Notes under the pieces: model-generated
The model's input: only the letters and a program-made list of their open reading frames with translations
Told to the model about the DNA's origin: nothing
Database searches by the model: none
Translations under genes and position numbers: made by a program
In this document: positions 51,045 to 58,842 of the stretch, one piece after another
How positions within the stretch are numbered: position 1 is the first letter of the stretch
How the letters are laid out: each line of letters opens with the position of its first letter
Assembly (NCBI GenBank): GCA_963830385.1
Contig: CAWHMD010000006.1
Location: 620,001 to 684,000, forward strand
Direction: 5' to 3'
Source: Bog-532 sp963830385
Lineage (GTDB): Bacteria > Actinomycetota > Actinomycetes > Streptosporangiales > Streptosporangiaceae
Length of the DNA: 64,000 nt

Positions 51045-52097
51045 TCATCGGGGCGGCGGCGCCAGTCCAGGCGTTCGGGCGGCGGCCCGAGGTTGGGCGG
51101 CAGCAGGCTCTCCCCCTGCTCGTCCCGCCAGCTCACCTCCTGGCTGGGCTCCGGCGAGGAGGGGCCGGTGGCCGGCCGCCGGGGACTCAGCCGGGCCAGC
51201 CGCCGGGGACTCAGCCGGACCAGCCGCCGGGGACCCGGCTGGGCCAGCCGCCGGGGCGTCGGCCGGCCCGGCGGCCGGAGCCGCCGCGGGCTCCGGCTCG
51301 CGGGCCAGGTCTCCCAGCGGCCGCAGCGTGGCCGTGGGCAGGCCGAAGATGCCGGGGTTGGCGTCGGCCACCACCACGTGCCGGCCGTCCGGGGCCGCGT
51401 AGGTGACGATCATCGCGCTCGGCGGCAGCTGCTGCAGCTCGTGCTGCTCGACCAGGAACTCGCGCGACCGCTGGACGGTCCGGGCCTGCGAGTCGCTGCC
51501 GGTGACCGCCCGCGAGGTGCTGATCCCCCAGGCCGTACTCTCGCTGATGCCGCTGGTGATCGAGCCGGTCTCCGCCCACCCGGACGATTCGCTGGTGTCG
51601 CCGCTGCGGGAGCGGGTGCCCGCCTCCAGCGGCAGGAAGCTGCTGCGGGACGACCCGCTGCCCCGGCTGTGCCCGGACGTCTGGCTGACCGAGTTCGACC
51701 AGGACCGCGCGCCCGACGTGCCCAGCGTGCTGGTGTAGGACTCGCCGACGGTATCGCCGACCGAGGTGCCCACGGTGTCGGTCAGCTGAGCCAGCACGAA
51801 CCGGTGGGCGGTGCCGATCTGCTCACTGGCCGCCTTGGCCTCGGCCGCGTTGCCCAGCCGCATGAACGCCACGGCGGCGTTGCCCCGGCCCAGCCGCTCC
51901 TGCACCGGGGCCGGGATCGACCGGTAGGCCAGCACCAGCCCGGTCCGGATGATCGCGCAGACGTCGGCCAGCCGGTCCAGCAGCGGGCCGGGCAGCTCTC
52001 CGGCGCCGAGCAGGAACACGGTGTGCTGCCAGGGCGCGCCGGGCGCGCTGGTCCGCAGCAGCTGGGTGAGCGCGGCCACCACGTACCGGCTCAGCAC
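51045..52097 (-). CDS. Ser/Thr/Gly-rich partner protein of the ATPase cluster, possibly the C-terminal half of the preceding gene
   Basis: 350 residues from GTG 52097, 7-nt overlap with the preceding stop (GTGCTGA). Residues 1-105 are a folded, helical domain (LGAGELPGPLLDRLADVCAI, RLGRGNAAVAFMRLGNA, EQIGTAHRFVLAQLTDT); 105-215 are Ser/Thr/Gly-rich (SVSQTSGHSRGSGSSRSS); 215-265 form a short folded module (SREFLVEQHELQQLPP); the rest is an eight-residue P-A-A-G-P-A-x-S repeat and a Pro-rich tail. It reads on as a natural continuation of the preceding protein if one base is added near 52095, so it may be the C-terminal half of one protein. Confidence 0.7.
   Translation of the reverse strand: MLSRYVVAALTQLLRTSAPGAPWQHTVFLLGAGELPGPLLDRLADVCAIIRTGLVLAYRSIPAPVQERLGRGNAAVAFMRLGNAAEAKAASEQIGTAHRFVLAQLTDTVGTSVGDTVGESYTSTLGTSGARSWSNSVSQTSGHSRGSGSSRSSFLPLEAGTRSRSGDTSESSGWAETGSITSGISESTAWGISTSRAVTGSDSQARTVQRSREFLVEQHELQQLPPSAMIVTYAAPDGRHVVVADANPGIFGLPTATLRPLGDLAREPEPAAAPAAGPADAPAAGPAGSPAAGPAESPAAGPAESPAAGHRPLLAGAQPGGELAGRAGGEPAAAQPRAAARTPGLAPPPR
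51173..51290. repeat. 24-bp tandem repeats encoding PAAGPAES-type octapeptides
   Basis: About five imperfect 24-bp units with the core CCGCCGGGGACTCAGCCGG encode P-A-A-G-P-A-(E/G/D)-(S/A) near the C-terminus of the Ser-rich protein. Third-position variation indicates an older array in the inner units and a recent duplication of the two outer units, which are nearly identical. Confidence 0.85.
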
Positions 52098-53266
52098 CGG
52101 GTGCCCGGCCGGCCCGTCTCCGGTCCGGCCGACACCACCCGGAGCGGGGACCGTTCGGCCGGGGCGGGGCCGGTACCCACCCCGGCCAGGATGCGCAGCT
52201 GGGCCTCCAGGGCGCAGGCCCGCTCGGCCACCGCCTGGTCGGCGCCGCGGCCGAACATCGTGGCCAGCTTGTCGATCTGGCGGGCGCTGAGCAGCCCCCG
52301 CTCGGCGTCATCGCGCGGGTCGCCGACGTTGCCGAGGACCCGCAGGGCCGCGGCGGCCTGGGCGATCGTGGCGCCCGGCCCGAGCACGCCCAGCACCCGG
52401 TCGAGGATGGCGTGGTCGCGGAACTGGGTGCCGGCCGGATGCCGCTCGTCGGGCGGCTCGCCGGCCACCTGGGTCAGCAGGTCGGCCAGGGCAACAGGCT
52501 CGAGGCCGGTGCCCAGGTCCAGCCGGGGCAGGTCGCCGGGCAGCACCCAGACCAGCGGGTCGAGGCCGGCCCGGGAGGCGACGGCCAGCAGATCGTCGGC
52601 GACCGCCCCATCGGTGAGGTCGATCACCGTGACCTCGCCGCCGGCCTGCAGCCGGGGCAGGGCGATCATCGTCAGCATGGCCGACCAGCCGGGCAGCGTA
52701 CCGCCGGCCACGTCGATCCGGTCCACGTCGCAGCCGAGGGTGACCGCGTACCACTGCTTCTGCTGGTCGTAGGCGGCCCGCCGGGCCTGCCAGTCCCGGG
52801 TCTGCTCGGCGTGCCGGGCCTGCCACTCGAACAGCCGGGCCTCCTGCAGCGTGGCGATCTTGGCGACCCGCTGCCGCTCATCGGCCAGCCGGGTCCGCAT
52901 GAGCTGCTCGCTGTTCCGGATCTCGCGGGCCGCCAGCGCCGCACCGGTCAGCCCGGCCAGCATGCCGACCGCGGTCAGCCCCGCGCTGAGCAGGCCCAGC
53001 ACGCCCAGCGCGGCCAGCCCGGCCGCGAGCGCCAGCCCGGCCCCGAGCAGCAGCTCCAGCGGCCGGTCGAGCCGCCGCTGCTCGCGGCGCTGGGCCGCCA
53101 CCCAGCCCGGATTGAGCTGCTCGCGGGCCGGTGGGGTGGGCCGCCGGGGAGCCGGGCCGGGGTGCGGGTGGACCAGGGCGTACTGCCAGCCCAGGTACAC
53201 CCGGTCCGGCCGCAGCGCCGGCACCGGCGGGGCCGGGGTGCCGGCCGGGGTCTCGGCCACGGTCAC
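52091..53266 (-). CDS. Membrane/coiled-coil partner of the TraG-like ATPase homologue
   Basis: 391 residues from GTG 53266, which overlaps the upstream stop as GTGA. Two hydrophobic segments (about 70-112), a coiled coil (about 112-165: RTRLADERQRVAKIATLQEA) and a Rossmann-like part follow: DVDRIDVAGGTLPGWSAMLT, GGEVTVIDLTDGAVADDLLA and MFGRGADQAVAERACALEAQ. No P-loop is visible. It ends PGTRC then TGA, 7 nt into the next gene; adding one G there would fuse the two frames into one 740-residue protein, which looks more natural. I do not know a characterised family. Confidence 0.7.
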   Translation of the reverse strand: MTVAETPAGTPAPPVPALRPDRVYLGWQYALVHPHPGPAPRRPTPPAREQLNPGWVAAQRREQRRLDRPLELLLGAGLALAAGLAALGVLGLLSAGLTAVGMLAGLTGAALAAREIRNSEQLMRTRLADERQRVAKIATLQEARLFEWQARHAEQTRDWQARRAAYDQQKQWYAVTLGCDVDRIDVAGGTLPGWSAMLTMIALPRLQAGGEVTVIDLTDGAVADDLLAVASRAGLDPLVWVLPGDLPRLDLGTGLEPVALADLLTQVAGEPPDERHPAGTQFRDHAILDRVLGVLGPGATIAQAAAALRVLGNVGDPRDDAERGLLSARQIDKLATMFGRGADQAVAERACALEAQLRILAGVGTGPAPAERSPLRVVSAGPETGRPGTRC

Positions 53267-55155
53267 GTCGTCTCCGCTACGGCCGCGCCTCGCGCCCCGG
53301 CCGGCCGGCGGGCGGGGGCCCAGGGCGTCGGCGAGCCGGGCGGAGCGGCGCCCGCAGGCGCGGGCACCGCGGCCGGCACGGTCCGGCAGGCGGTCACCAG
53401 ACGGCCGTCGGGCCGGCGGACGACCAGCGTGAACCGGCCGCGGCCGAGCCCCTGCAGCGTGGCCGCGGACACCCGGGGGACGGGGACCAGCTCGGGGTCC
53501 CCGGGTTCGGCCCAGGGCTCCGGGGCCAGCCGCTGGCCGGTCTCGGCGGCGAACTGATCCGCGCTTTCGGGATCGGGCATCCGGTGGATGACCAGCGCGT
53601 TCATCTGGGCGGCGACCCCGGAAGCGGCCCGCGCCGAGGTGGTGGTGAGCATGACCGGGAGCCCCGCTTCGGCCCCGTTGCTGATCAGGTCGCGCAGTGT
53701 GTGCTGGGGCAGCCCCTCGCAGTGGTCGAACCAGGCCAGCCCGTCGCCGTCGATGCCTATCTCCCGCAGGTCCCCGTCGGTGGCCAGGATGTCCTGGCCG
53801 ATCAGCCAGGCCACTCGGGCGGCAGCGCTGGCGTGACCGGCCGACCCCAGCGAGAACAGCACCACGGCGCGCTCGCGGACGATCCGGCCGAGGTCGATGT
53901 GGCCGCCGCCTGCCCTGCCCCCTGCCCCGCCGGTGGTGGCCGGCGCGGGCCGCAGCCAGCGGCCGAAGGGCGACTCGCGCAGCTGGGCCAGCTGGCTGGC
54001 CGCGGTCATCAGCACCGCCGGGTCGTCCCGGGCCAGGCTGGCCGAGGTGCGGATCCGCTCGGCCAGCGCCGCGTGCCGGGGATGATAGGCGGGGACCTGG
54101 CTCATCCGCGCCTCCAGGGCCAGCGGGTCGAGCAGGTGCGCCACATCGTCCAGGACCGGGATCCGGCGGTCGGCCGGCGCCGCCTCGATCAGCTCGAACA
54201 CGTCGCGCAGGTAGGAGGCGAAGCTCCGGCGGTAGTGGTCGATGGTGCCGGACCAGTTGATCATCGCGGTGACCAGAGCGGCCCGGCGGACCGGGCTGCC
54301 CACCCGGAACGGCTCGTAGGACGCCGGACCGGCCGCGCTGAACTCGTGGAACGGGGCGTCGACGGCGGCGCACAGCGCGGCCAGCGACGTACCCAGGCCG
54401 GGACTGCCGCCCAGGTCGGCCACGATGACCGGCTTGCGCAGCCGGATGGCCGCCTGCACGACCTGGAAGCTGCTGGTCGTGGTGCCGGACCGGGCGCTGC
54501 CGGCCACCAGCACGCCGCCCGCCACCTCGGTCCAGGACAGCGTGGCGGCCAGGCCGGTGGTTTCGTCCACGCCCAGGCGGGCCCCGTCCCGGGCCACCAC
54601 CCCGCCGGACCGGATGGCGGTGGTGAGCACGGCCCGGCGGATCGCGACGGCCAGGCCCGGCCGCGGCGGCCGCACGTCCCACTCGTCGGTGTGCAGCCAG
54701 TCCAGCCAGGCGGCCAGCGCGGCCTCGGCCGCCCCCGTCATCAGGGCCACCGGTAGCTGACGGGGCAGCCAGTGCCCCATGCCCGCGTAGGCCACCCCCA
54801 GGTGCAGCAGCCGGGAGGAGTCGCCGGCGATGCCCCCCAGGTAGGAGACCACCAGGGCCGGGCCAGCGGTGAAACCCGCCAGCGCGGCGGCCGGCCCGAT
54901 GGCCAGCGTCCACAGCAGGCCGGCGGCGGCCGGGAGCTCCAGCCAGGCCGGCCGCCAGCGCGTCACCTTGGTCACGCCGAAGAAGATCAGCGCCAGGATG
55001 AGCGTGAGCTGAGCGAAGATCACGTGCACCAGGACCAGCAGCACGCCGATCGCAGCCAGCAGTTCGCCCCGGCGGGGCAGCTCTCTGGGGATCACGTAAC
55101 GTGCGCGCCGTGGCGTGCGCGGCGCCGTGAGGACCGGCTCGGCTGACATCGGCAT
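53263..55155 (-). CDS. VirD4/TraG-like membrane ATPase homologue with degenerate P-loop
   Basis: 630 residues from ATG 55155 (alternative ATG 55149; no clear ribosome-binding site). Two pairs of helices (about 30-62 and 73-107) precede a RecA-like core as in type IV coupling proteins. GGVLVAGSARSGTTTSSFQV (about 210) is at the P-loop position but has Thr for the Lys; KPVIVADLGGSPGL follows; GLAWFDHCEGLPQHTL (about 470) is the Walker B-like strand and GLPVMLTTTS the sensor strand. It is first in the four-gene cluster. With no relaxase or channel genes, conjugative transfer is not supported. Confidence 0.72.
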   Translation of the reverse strand: MPMSAEPVLTAPRTPRRARYVIPRELPRRGELLAAIGVLLVLVHVIFAQLTLILALIFFGVTKVTRWRPAWLELPAAAGLLWTLAIGPAAALAGFTAGPALVVSYLGGIAGDSSRLLHLGVAYAGMGHWLPRQLPVALMTGAAEAALAAWLDWLHTDEWDVRPPRPGLAVAIRRAVLTTAIRSGGVVARDGARLGVDETTGLAATLSWTEVAGGVLVAGSARSGTTTSSFQVVQAAIRLRKPVIVADLGGSPGLGTSLAALCAAVDAPFHEFSAAGPASYEPFRVGSPVRRAALVTAMINWSGTIDHYRRSFASYLRDVFELIEAAPADRRIPVLDDVAHLLDPLALEARMSQVPAYHPRHAALAERIRTSASLARDDPAVLMTAASQLAQLRESPFGRWLRPAPATTGGAGGRAGGGHIDLGRIVRERAVVLFSLGSAGHASAAARVAWLIGQDILATDGDLREIGIDGDGLAWFDHCEGLPQHTLRDLISNGAEAGLPVMLTTTSARAASGVAAQMNALVIHRMPDPESADQFAAETGQRLAPEPWAEPGDPELVPVPRVSAATLQGLGRGRFTLVVRRPDGRLVTACRTVPAAVPAPAGAAPPGSPTPWAPARRPAGARGAAVAETT

Positions 55156-55273
55156 TAGGTTCGCAGGATAGTGCGGCACGTGTCCACAAACCCCCGTGGA
55201 TCCGGGCTCCGTGGCCAATCTGAGGAACGGCCGCCGGGCCGCCCCGGTTCACCACCACCGCGCGGGTGGGGCG

Positions 55274-56404
55274 TCAGCTGCTGATGCGGGCTATCAGGGC
55301 CGAGGAGATCGAGACCACCGAGGACGGGAGCGGCTGGAAGTTGACCTTGGACAGGTAGACCGGGGCGTTGCCGGTGGTGATCGCCCAGTGCAGGAACGCC
55401 TTGAGCGTCTGCGCCCTGGCGGCGCTGTGCTGCCGGGTGCTGACGATGCCGTACTCGTAGTTGACGATCGGGTAGGAGCCCGCTGCCGAGCCGTTGATCA
55501 TCGAGATCGTGCCGCCGGCCGGGGTCTCGCCGGTGAAGCCATCGACGCCCGCGCTGATCGTGGTGGCGGTGGGGGCCTCGTAGCTGCCCGCCCCGTTCAG
55601 CAGCTCGGCCTGGCCCAGCCCGGCCGCGCTGGTCTTGTCCTCGTAGCTGATGCCGATGTAGGCGACGCAGCCCGGGTGGGCCTGGCAGGCGGCGACCATG
55701 CCGCTGTTGCCCTTCGCGCTGACCTCGCTGGTCACGTGGGGCCAGGCCACCGTGGTACCGAACGCCAGCGCGCTCTTCCAGGCCGGGTCCTGCGCGGACA
55801 GGTAGCTGGTGAACAGGAACGTGTCACCCGAGCTGTCCGACCGCCGCACCGGGACGATCTTCAGGTGGGGCAGCGTGACCCCGGGGTTGATCTTGGCGAT
55901 CGCCCCATCGTCCCAGCTCCTGATCGTGCCCTGGTAGATACCGGCCAGCACGGTCCCGTTGAGCTTGAGCGTGTGCACGTTGGGCAGGTTGACGCTGATC
56001 TGCTGGGCCGACACGGCCAGCGGGATGTTCTCCAGGGCCGGGCTCTGGGTCTGCTGGCCGCTGGACAGATAGGCGTCGGAAGCCCCGATGTCCGCCGTCC
56101 CGGCCGCCGCGCCCGAGATGCCCTTGCCCGACCCGGTCCCGGCCGTCGAGATCTTCACCTGCCGGTACTGCTGCCTGTAGCCCGGCGCCCAGAGGTTGAA
56201 CAGCGGGAACAGCAGCGTGCTGCCGGTCTCGGCCAGCGACACGGCCGAGGACGCCGGGCCCGACGGCAGCGCGGCCGCCGGCGGCGACCCGGCGGCGGCC
56301 ACCGACGTGGTCACCGGGCTGCCGCCGCCGCTGCAGGCCGCGACCAGGATCAGGGTCAGCGCCGCGAAACTGGCAGCGAGTAGGGCACGGTACCGGTGAG
56401 CCAC
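55274..56404 (-). CDS. pstS: Phosphate ABC transporter substrate-binding lipoprotein PstS (second copy)
   Basis: A 376-residue lipoprotein: lipobox VAAC (Cys24), Ala/Ser/Pro-rich linker, then a PstS fold with ETGSTLLFPLFNLWAPGY, STAGTGSGKGISGAAAGTAD and PVRRSDSSGDTFLF, the phosphate-binding loops. GTG 56404 has GAGGA 8-9 nt upstream. It is separated from pstSCAB-phoU by a GntR-like regulator and has only distant similarity to the first PstS, so it may bind phosphate or an analogue with different affinity, or serve surface capture. Confidence 0.9.
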   Translation of the reverse strand: MAHRYRALLAASFAALTLILVAACSGGGSPVTTSVAAAGSPPAAALPSGPASSAVSLAETGSTLLFPLFNLWAPGYRQQYRQVKISTAGTGSGKGISGAAAGTADIGASDAYLSSGQQTQSPALENIPLAVSAQQISVNLPNVHTLKLNGTVLAGIYQGTIRSWDDGAIAKINPGVTLPHLKIVPVRRSDSSGDTFLFTSYLSAQDPAWKSALAFGTTVAWPHVTSEVSAKGNSGMVAACQAHPGCVAYIGISYEDKTSAAGLGQAELLNGAGSYEAPTATTISAGVDGFTGETPAGGTISMINGSAAGSYPIVNYEYGIVSTRQHSAARAQTLKAFLHWAITTGNAPVYLSKVNFQPLPSSVVSISSALIARISS

Positions 56405-56418
56405 CGGGGCATTCCTCT

Positions 56419-57239
56419 TCAGGAGATGGGGGCCGTCTCGACGGAGACCTTGAAGAAGTCGGGGCGGAGCATCACCACGGTAAGCGCCACCGGGGCCGCC
56501 GCGGCGTCGAATCGGATAGTTACGGTGATAGCGGACTGGCCCGGGGTCAGGTGCAGGCCGCGGGCGATCGACGGCTGCGGGGGCCGCAGCTCGACGTTCA
56601 GCGCGGCCAGCGGCCGGCCGTGATCCCGGCTTCCGGCTCGCCGTCGCCGGCCGGCGGCTCCGACAGCACCTGGTCGAAGGCCGGGATCCAGCCGGACTCG
56701 TCGTCGCCGGCCGGCGGCGCACTCACCCTTGCCCCGGCCGGCCGCCCGCTCGGGACCTGCGGCACGTAGGCGGTGGACATCGCCACCGGGCTGCCGGCCG
56801 AGGTCCACAGGCAGCGGATGACCCGGACCTGGGCGTCCGCGTCGAGGCCGAGAGCCCAGCTGATGTCCTGCGGCGCCTGGCGCCGGGACACGTGCTTGGC
56901 CTGGCAGCTGATCGAGCTGCCCATCGGGTCGACGGTGGTGCTGAGCCCGGCCACGCCCTCGATCGGGATCTGGTACTCGGCCGGGCTGGCCCGGTACAGC
57001 TGGCCGTCCGGCAGCTTGCGCAGCAGCGACCGGCGGGCCAGTTCCTCGACCGCCACGTCGATCTCGGCCAGGCTGACGCTGAACCGGCGGGCCAGCGCGC
57101 TGCGCCGGGGGAGCTTCCAGCCGGGTTCCCGGTGCACCAGAGCGGCGGCCATCCGGTCGGCCAGCACTCCGGCCGCCGATTTCCCGGCGCCGGGATCCTC
57201 CTCGCCCGGAGGTGGATCAGCCGACTGTGCAAAAACCAC
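56419..57239 (-). pseudogene. GntR-like regulator with UTRA-type C-terminus, frame broken near 56620-56640
   Basis: The N-terminal part is read from GTG 57239 and resembles a GntR winged helix (VLADRMAAALVHREPGWKLP, RRFSVSLAEIDVAVEELARR) followed by a UTRA-like body (QDISWALGLDADAQVRVIRC, SPVAMSTAYVPQVPS). That frame ends at 56598. The rest of the body (ALNVELRPPQPSIARGLHLT, SAITVTIRFDAAAAPVALTV) is in the next frame and ends at 56419. Adding one base near 56620-56640 joins them into about 272 residues. A true mutation or an assembly error are both possible. It lies between phoU and the second pstS and may control phosphate genes. Confidence 0.7.
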
Positions 57240-57289
57240 TCTGGTGCGTCCTCACTTGGTTGCGGGCTATCAGTGAGACCGGTGGCAGC

Positions 57290-57940
57290 TCAGTTCCCCT
57301 CGGGTTTCTGCGAACCAGCCAGGTAGACAACCCGGGTGGCCACGTTGACGGCGTGATCCCCGAGCCGCTCGTAGAACCGCGCCACCAGCGTCATCTCCAT
57401 CGCCACGGGCAGGGCCATGCCTCCCGACGCGAGCTCGCCGATCAGGCTCGCGTGCAGCTCGTCCATCTCTTCGTCCCGCTCGGCCAGCGAGTCGGCGCCC
57501 GCAGGATCCCGGCGGTACCAGGAGTCGATGGCCTGGCGCCACATGTCCGAGGCGAGCGCGCCCATCCGCTCGACCAGCCCCCGGGCCCGGGGCGACAGGT
57601 CGCTGGACAGGAAGTGGTCGGCCCGGCGGGCGATGTGTTCCACCAGGCTGTGCGAGCGCTCCAGCTCGGGCACGATCCGCAGCACGGACAGCAGGAAGCG
57701 CAGGTCGGAGGCGACCGGAGCCTGGAGCAGGATGGCCCGGCTGACCAGGTTCTCGATCTCCGGGTACAGGTTCTGGATCACCTGCTCCCGCTCGGCCAGC
57801 AGCTTGACCACCTCGTTGTTGCCGGTCAGCAGGGCGTCGGTGGCCCGGCCCAGGTCCTCGGCGATCATGCCGAACAGCTCGATGATGCGGCCTTCGATGT
57901 CGTCCAGCTCCTGCTGGAACTCCTGCCGGTGCTCGGGCAT
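57290..57940 (-). CDS. phoU: Phosphate transport system regulator PhoU
   Basis: A 216-residue all-helical protein with two three-helix bundles: FQQELDDIEGRIIELFGMIAEDLGRAT and YPEIENLVSRAILLQAPVASDLRFLL, then the repeat LYPEIE...MEMTLVARFYERLGDHAVNVATRV, with the E/D-x-x-x-D metal-binding pattern (RFYERLGDHAVN). PhoU links PstSCAB to the PhoR-type sensor. ATG 57940 is 5 nt after the pstB stop. Confidence 0.95.
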   Translation of the reverse strand: MPEHRQEFQQELDDIEGRIIELFGMIAEDLGRATDALLTGNNEVVKLLAEREQVIQNLYPEIENLVSRAILLQAPVASDLRFLLSVLRIVPELERSHSLVEHIARRADHFLSSDLSPRARGLVERMGALASDMWRQAIDSWYRRDPAGADSLAERDEEMDELHASLIGELASGGMALPVAMEMTLVARFYERLGDHAVNVATRVVYLAGSQKPEGN

Positions 57941-57945
57941 CGGGC

Positions 57946-58836
57946 TCAGCCCATCCGGCCGGTGACGTAGGCCTGCGTGCGGCTGTCGTGCGGATCTTCG
58001 AAGATCTGCCGGGTCGGGCCGTACTCCACCAGCACGCCGGTACGGGTGTCGCTCTTCTCGTTGCGGAGCACCGAGAAGAAGGCGGTCCGGTCGCTCACCC
58101 GGGTGGCCTGCTGCATGTTGTGGGTGACGATGACGATCGTGTACCGGGACTTGATCTCTTTCATCAGGTCCTCGATCGCGCTGGTGGCGATCGGGTCCAG
58201 GGCCGAGCAGGGCTCGTCCATCAGCACCACGTCCGGCTCGACCGCCAGCGTGCGGGCGATGCACAGCCGCTGGGCCTGGCCACCGGAGAGGCCGAGCGCA
58301 GAGCTCTTCAGCCGGTGCTTGACCTCGTCCCACAGCGCACCCTGGCGCAGCGACTTCTCGACGATCTCGTCCAGCCGCTTCTTGTTGCGGATGCCGTTGA
58401 TGCGGGGCCCGTAGGCGATGTTGTCGTAGATCGACTTGGGGAACGGGTTCGGCTTCTGGAAGACCATGCCGATCTTCCGCCGGACCGCGATCGGGGACAC
58501 CCCGGCGCCGTACAGCGGCGCGTCCCGGTACCGCACGTCACCTTCCACCCGCGCCCCCGGGACCAGGTCGTTCATCCGGTTCAGGGAGCGCAGCACGGTG
58601 GTCTTGCCGCACCCCGACGGGCCGATGAAGGCCGTGATCTCGTGCTCGTAGATGAACAGCGAGACGTCGGTGACGGCGCGGAACGACCCGTAGTAGCACG
58701 AGATGCCGTTCGCGTCGAACACGTGCGCCCCGGTGGGCGACAGCTCCTGCTGGGGCAGCGCCAGCCCGGCCTGCGGGCGGGTGTCGGTGTCGACCTGGCG
58801 TTCGGTCACGACGTTTGGTTCCGGCTGAGGTTCCAT
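57946..58836 (-). CDS. pstB: Phosphate ABC transporter ATP-binding protein
   Basis: A 296-residue ABC ATPase: Walker A GPSGCGKTT (72-80), Q-loop MVFQKPNPF, signature LSGGQAQR (183-190), Walker B VVLMDEPCSALD (203-214) and H-loop IVTHNMQQA. It powers phosphate uptake. It is a little longer than usual owing to a 35-residue N-terminal extension (Pro/Glu-rich). It is 6 nt from the pstA stop. Confidence 0.97.
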   Translation of the reverse strand: MEPQPEPNVVTERQVDTDTRPQAGLALPQQELSPTGAHVFDANGISCYYGSFRAVTDVSLFIYEHEITAFIGPSGCGKTTVLRSLNRMNDLVPGARVEGDVRYRDAPLYGAGVSPIAVRRKIGMVFQKPNPFPKSIYDNIAYGPRINGIRNKKRLDEIVEKSLRQGALWDEVKHRLKSSALGLSGGQAQRLCIARTLAVEPDVVLMDEPCSALDPIATSAIEDLMKEIKSRYTIVIVTHNMQQATRVSDRTAFFSVLRNEKSDTRTGVLVEYGPTRQIFEDPHDSRTQAYVTGRMG

Positions 58837-58842
58837 GGCTTC

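Noticed and set aside
47618..55258. Integrative conjugative element or type VI/type VII secretion locus
   Set aside because: No integrase, relaxase, att repeats, EccC-type triple ATPase, WxG protein or sheath gene is seen, and G+C is the same as the surroundings. Kept only as an ATPase-homologue cluster.
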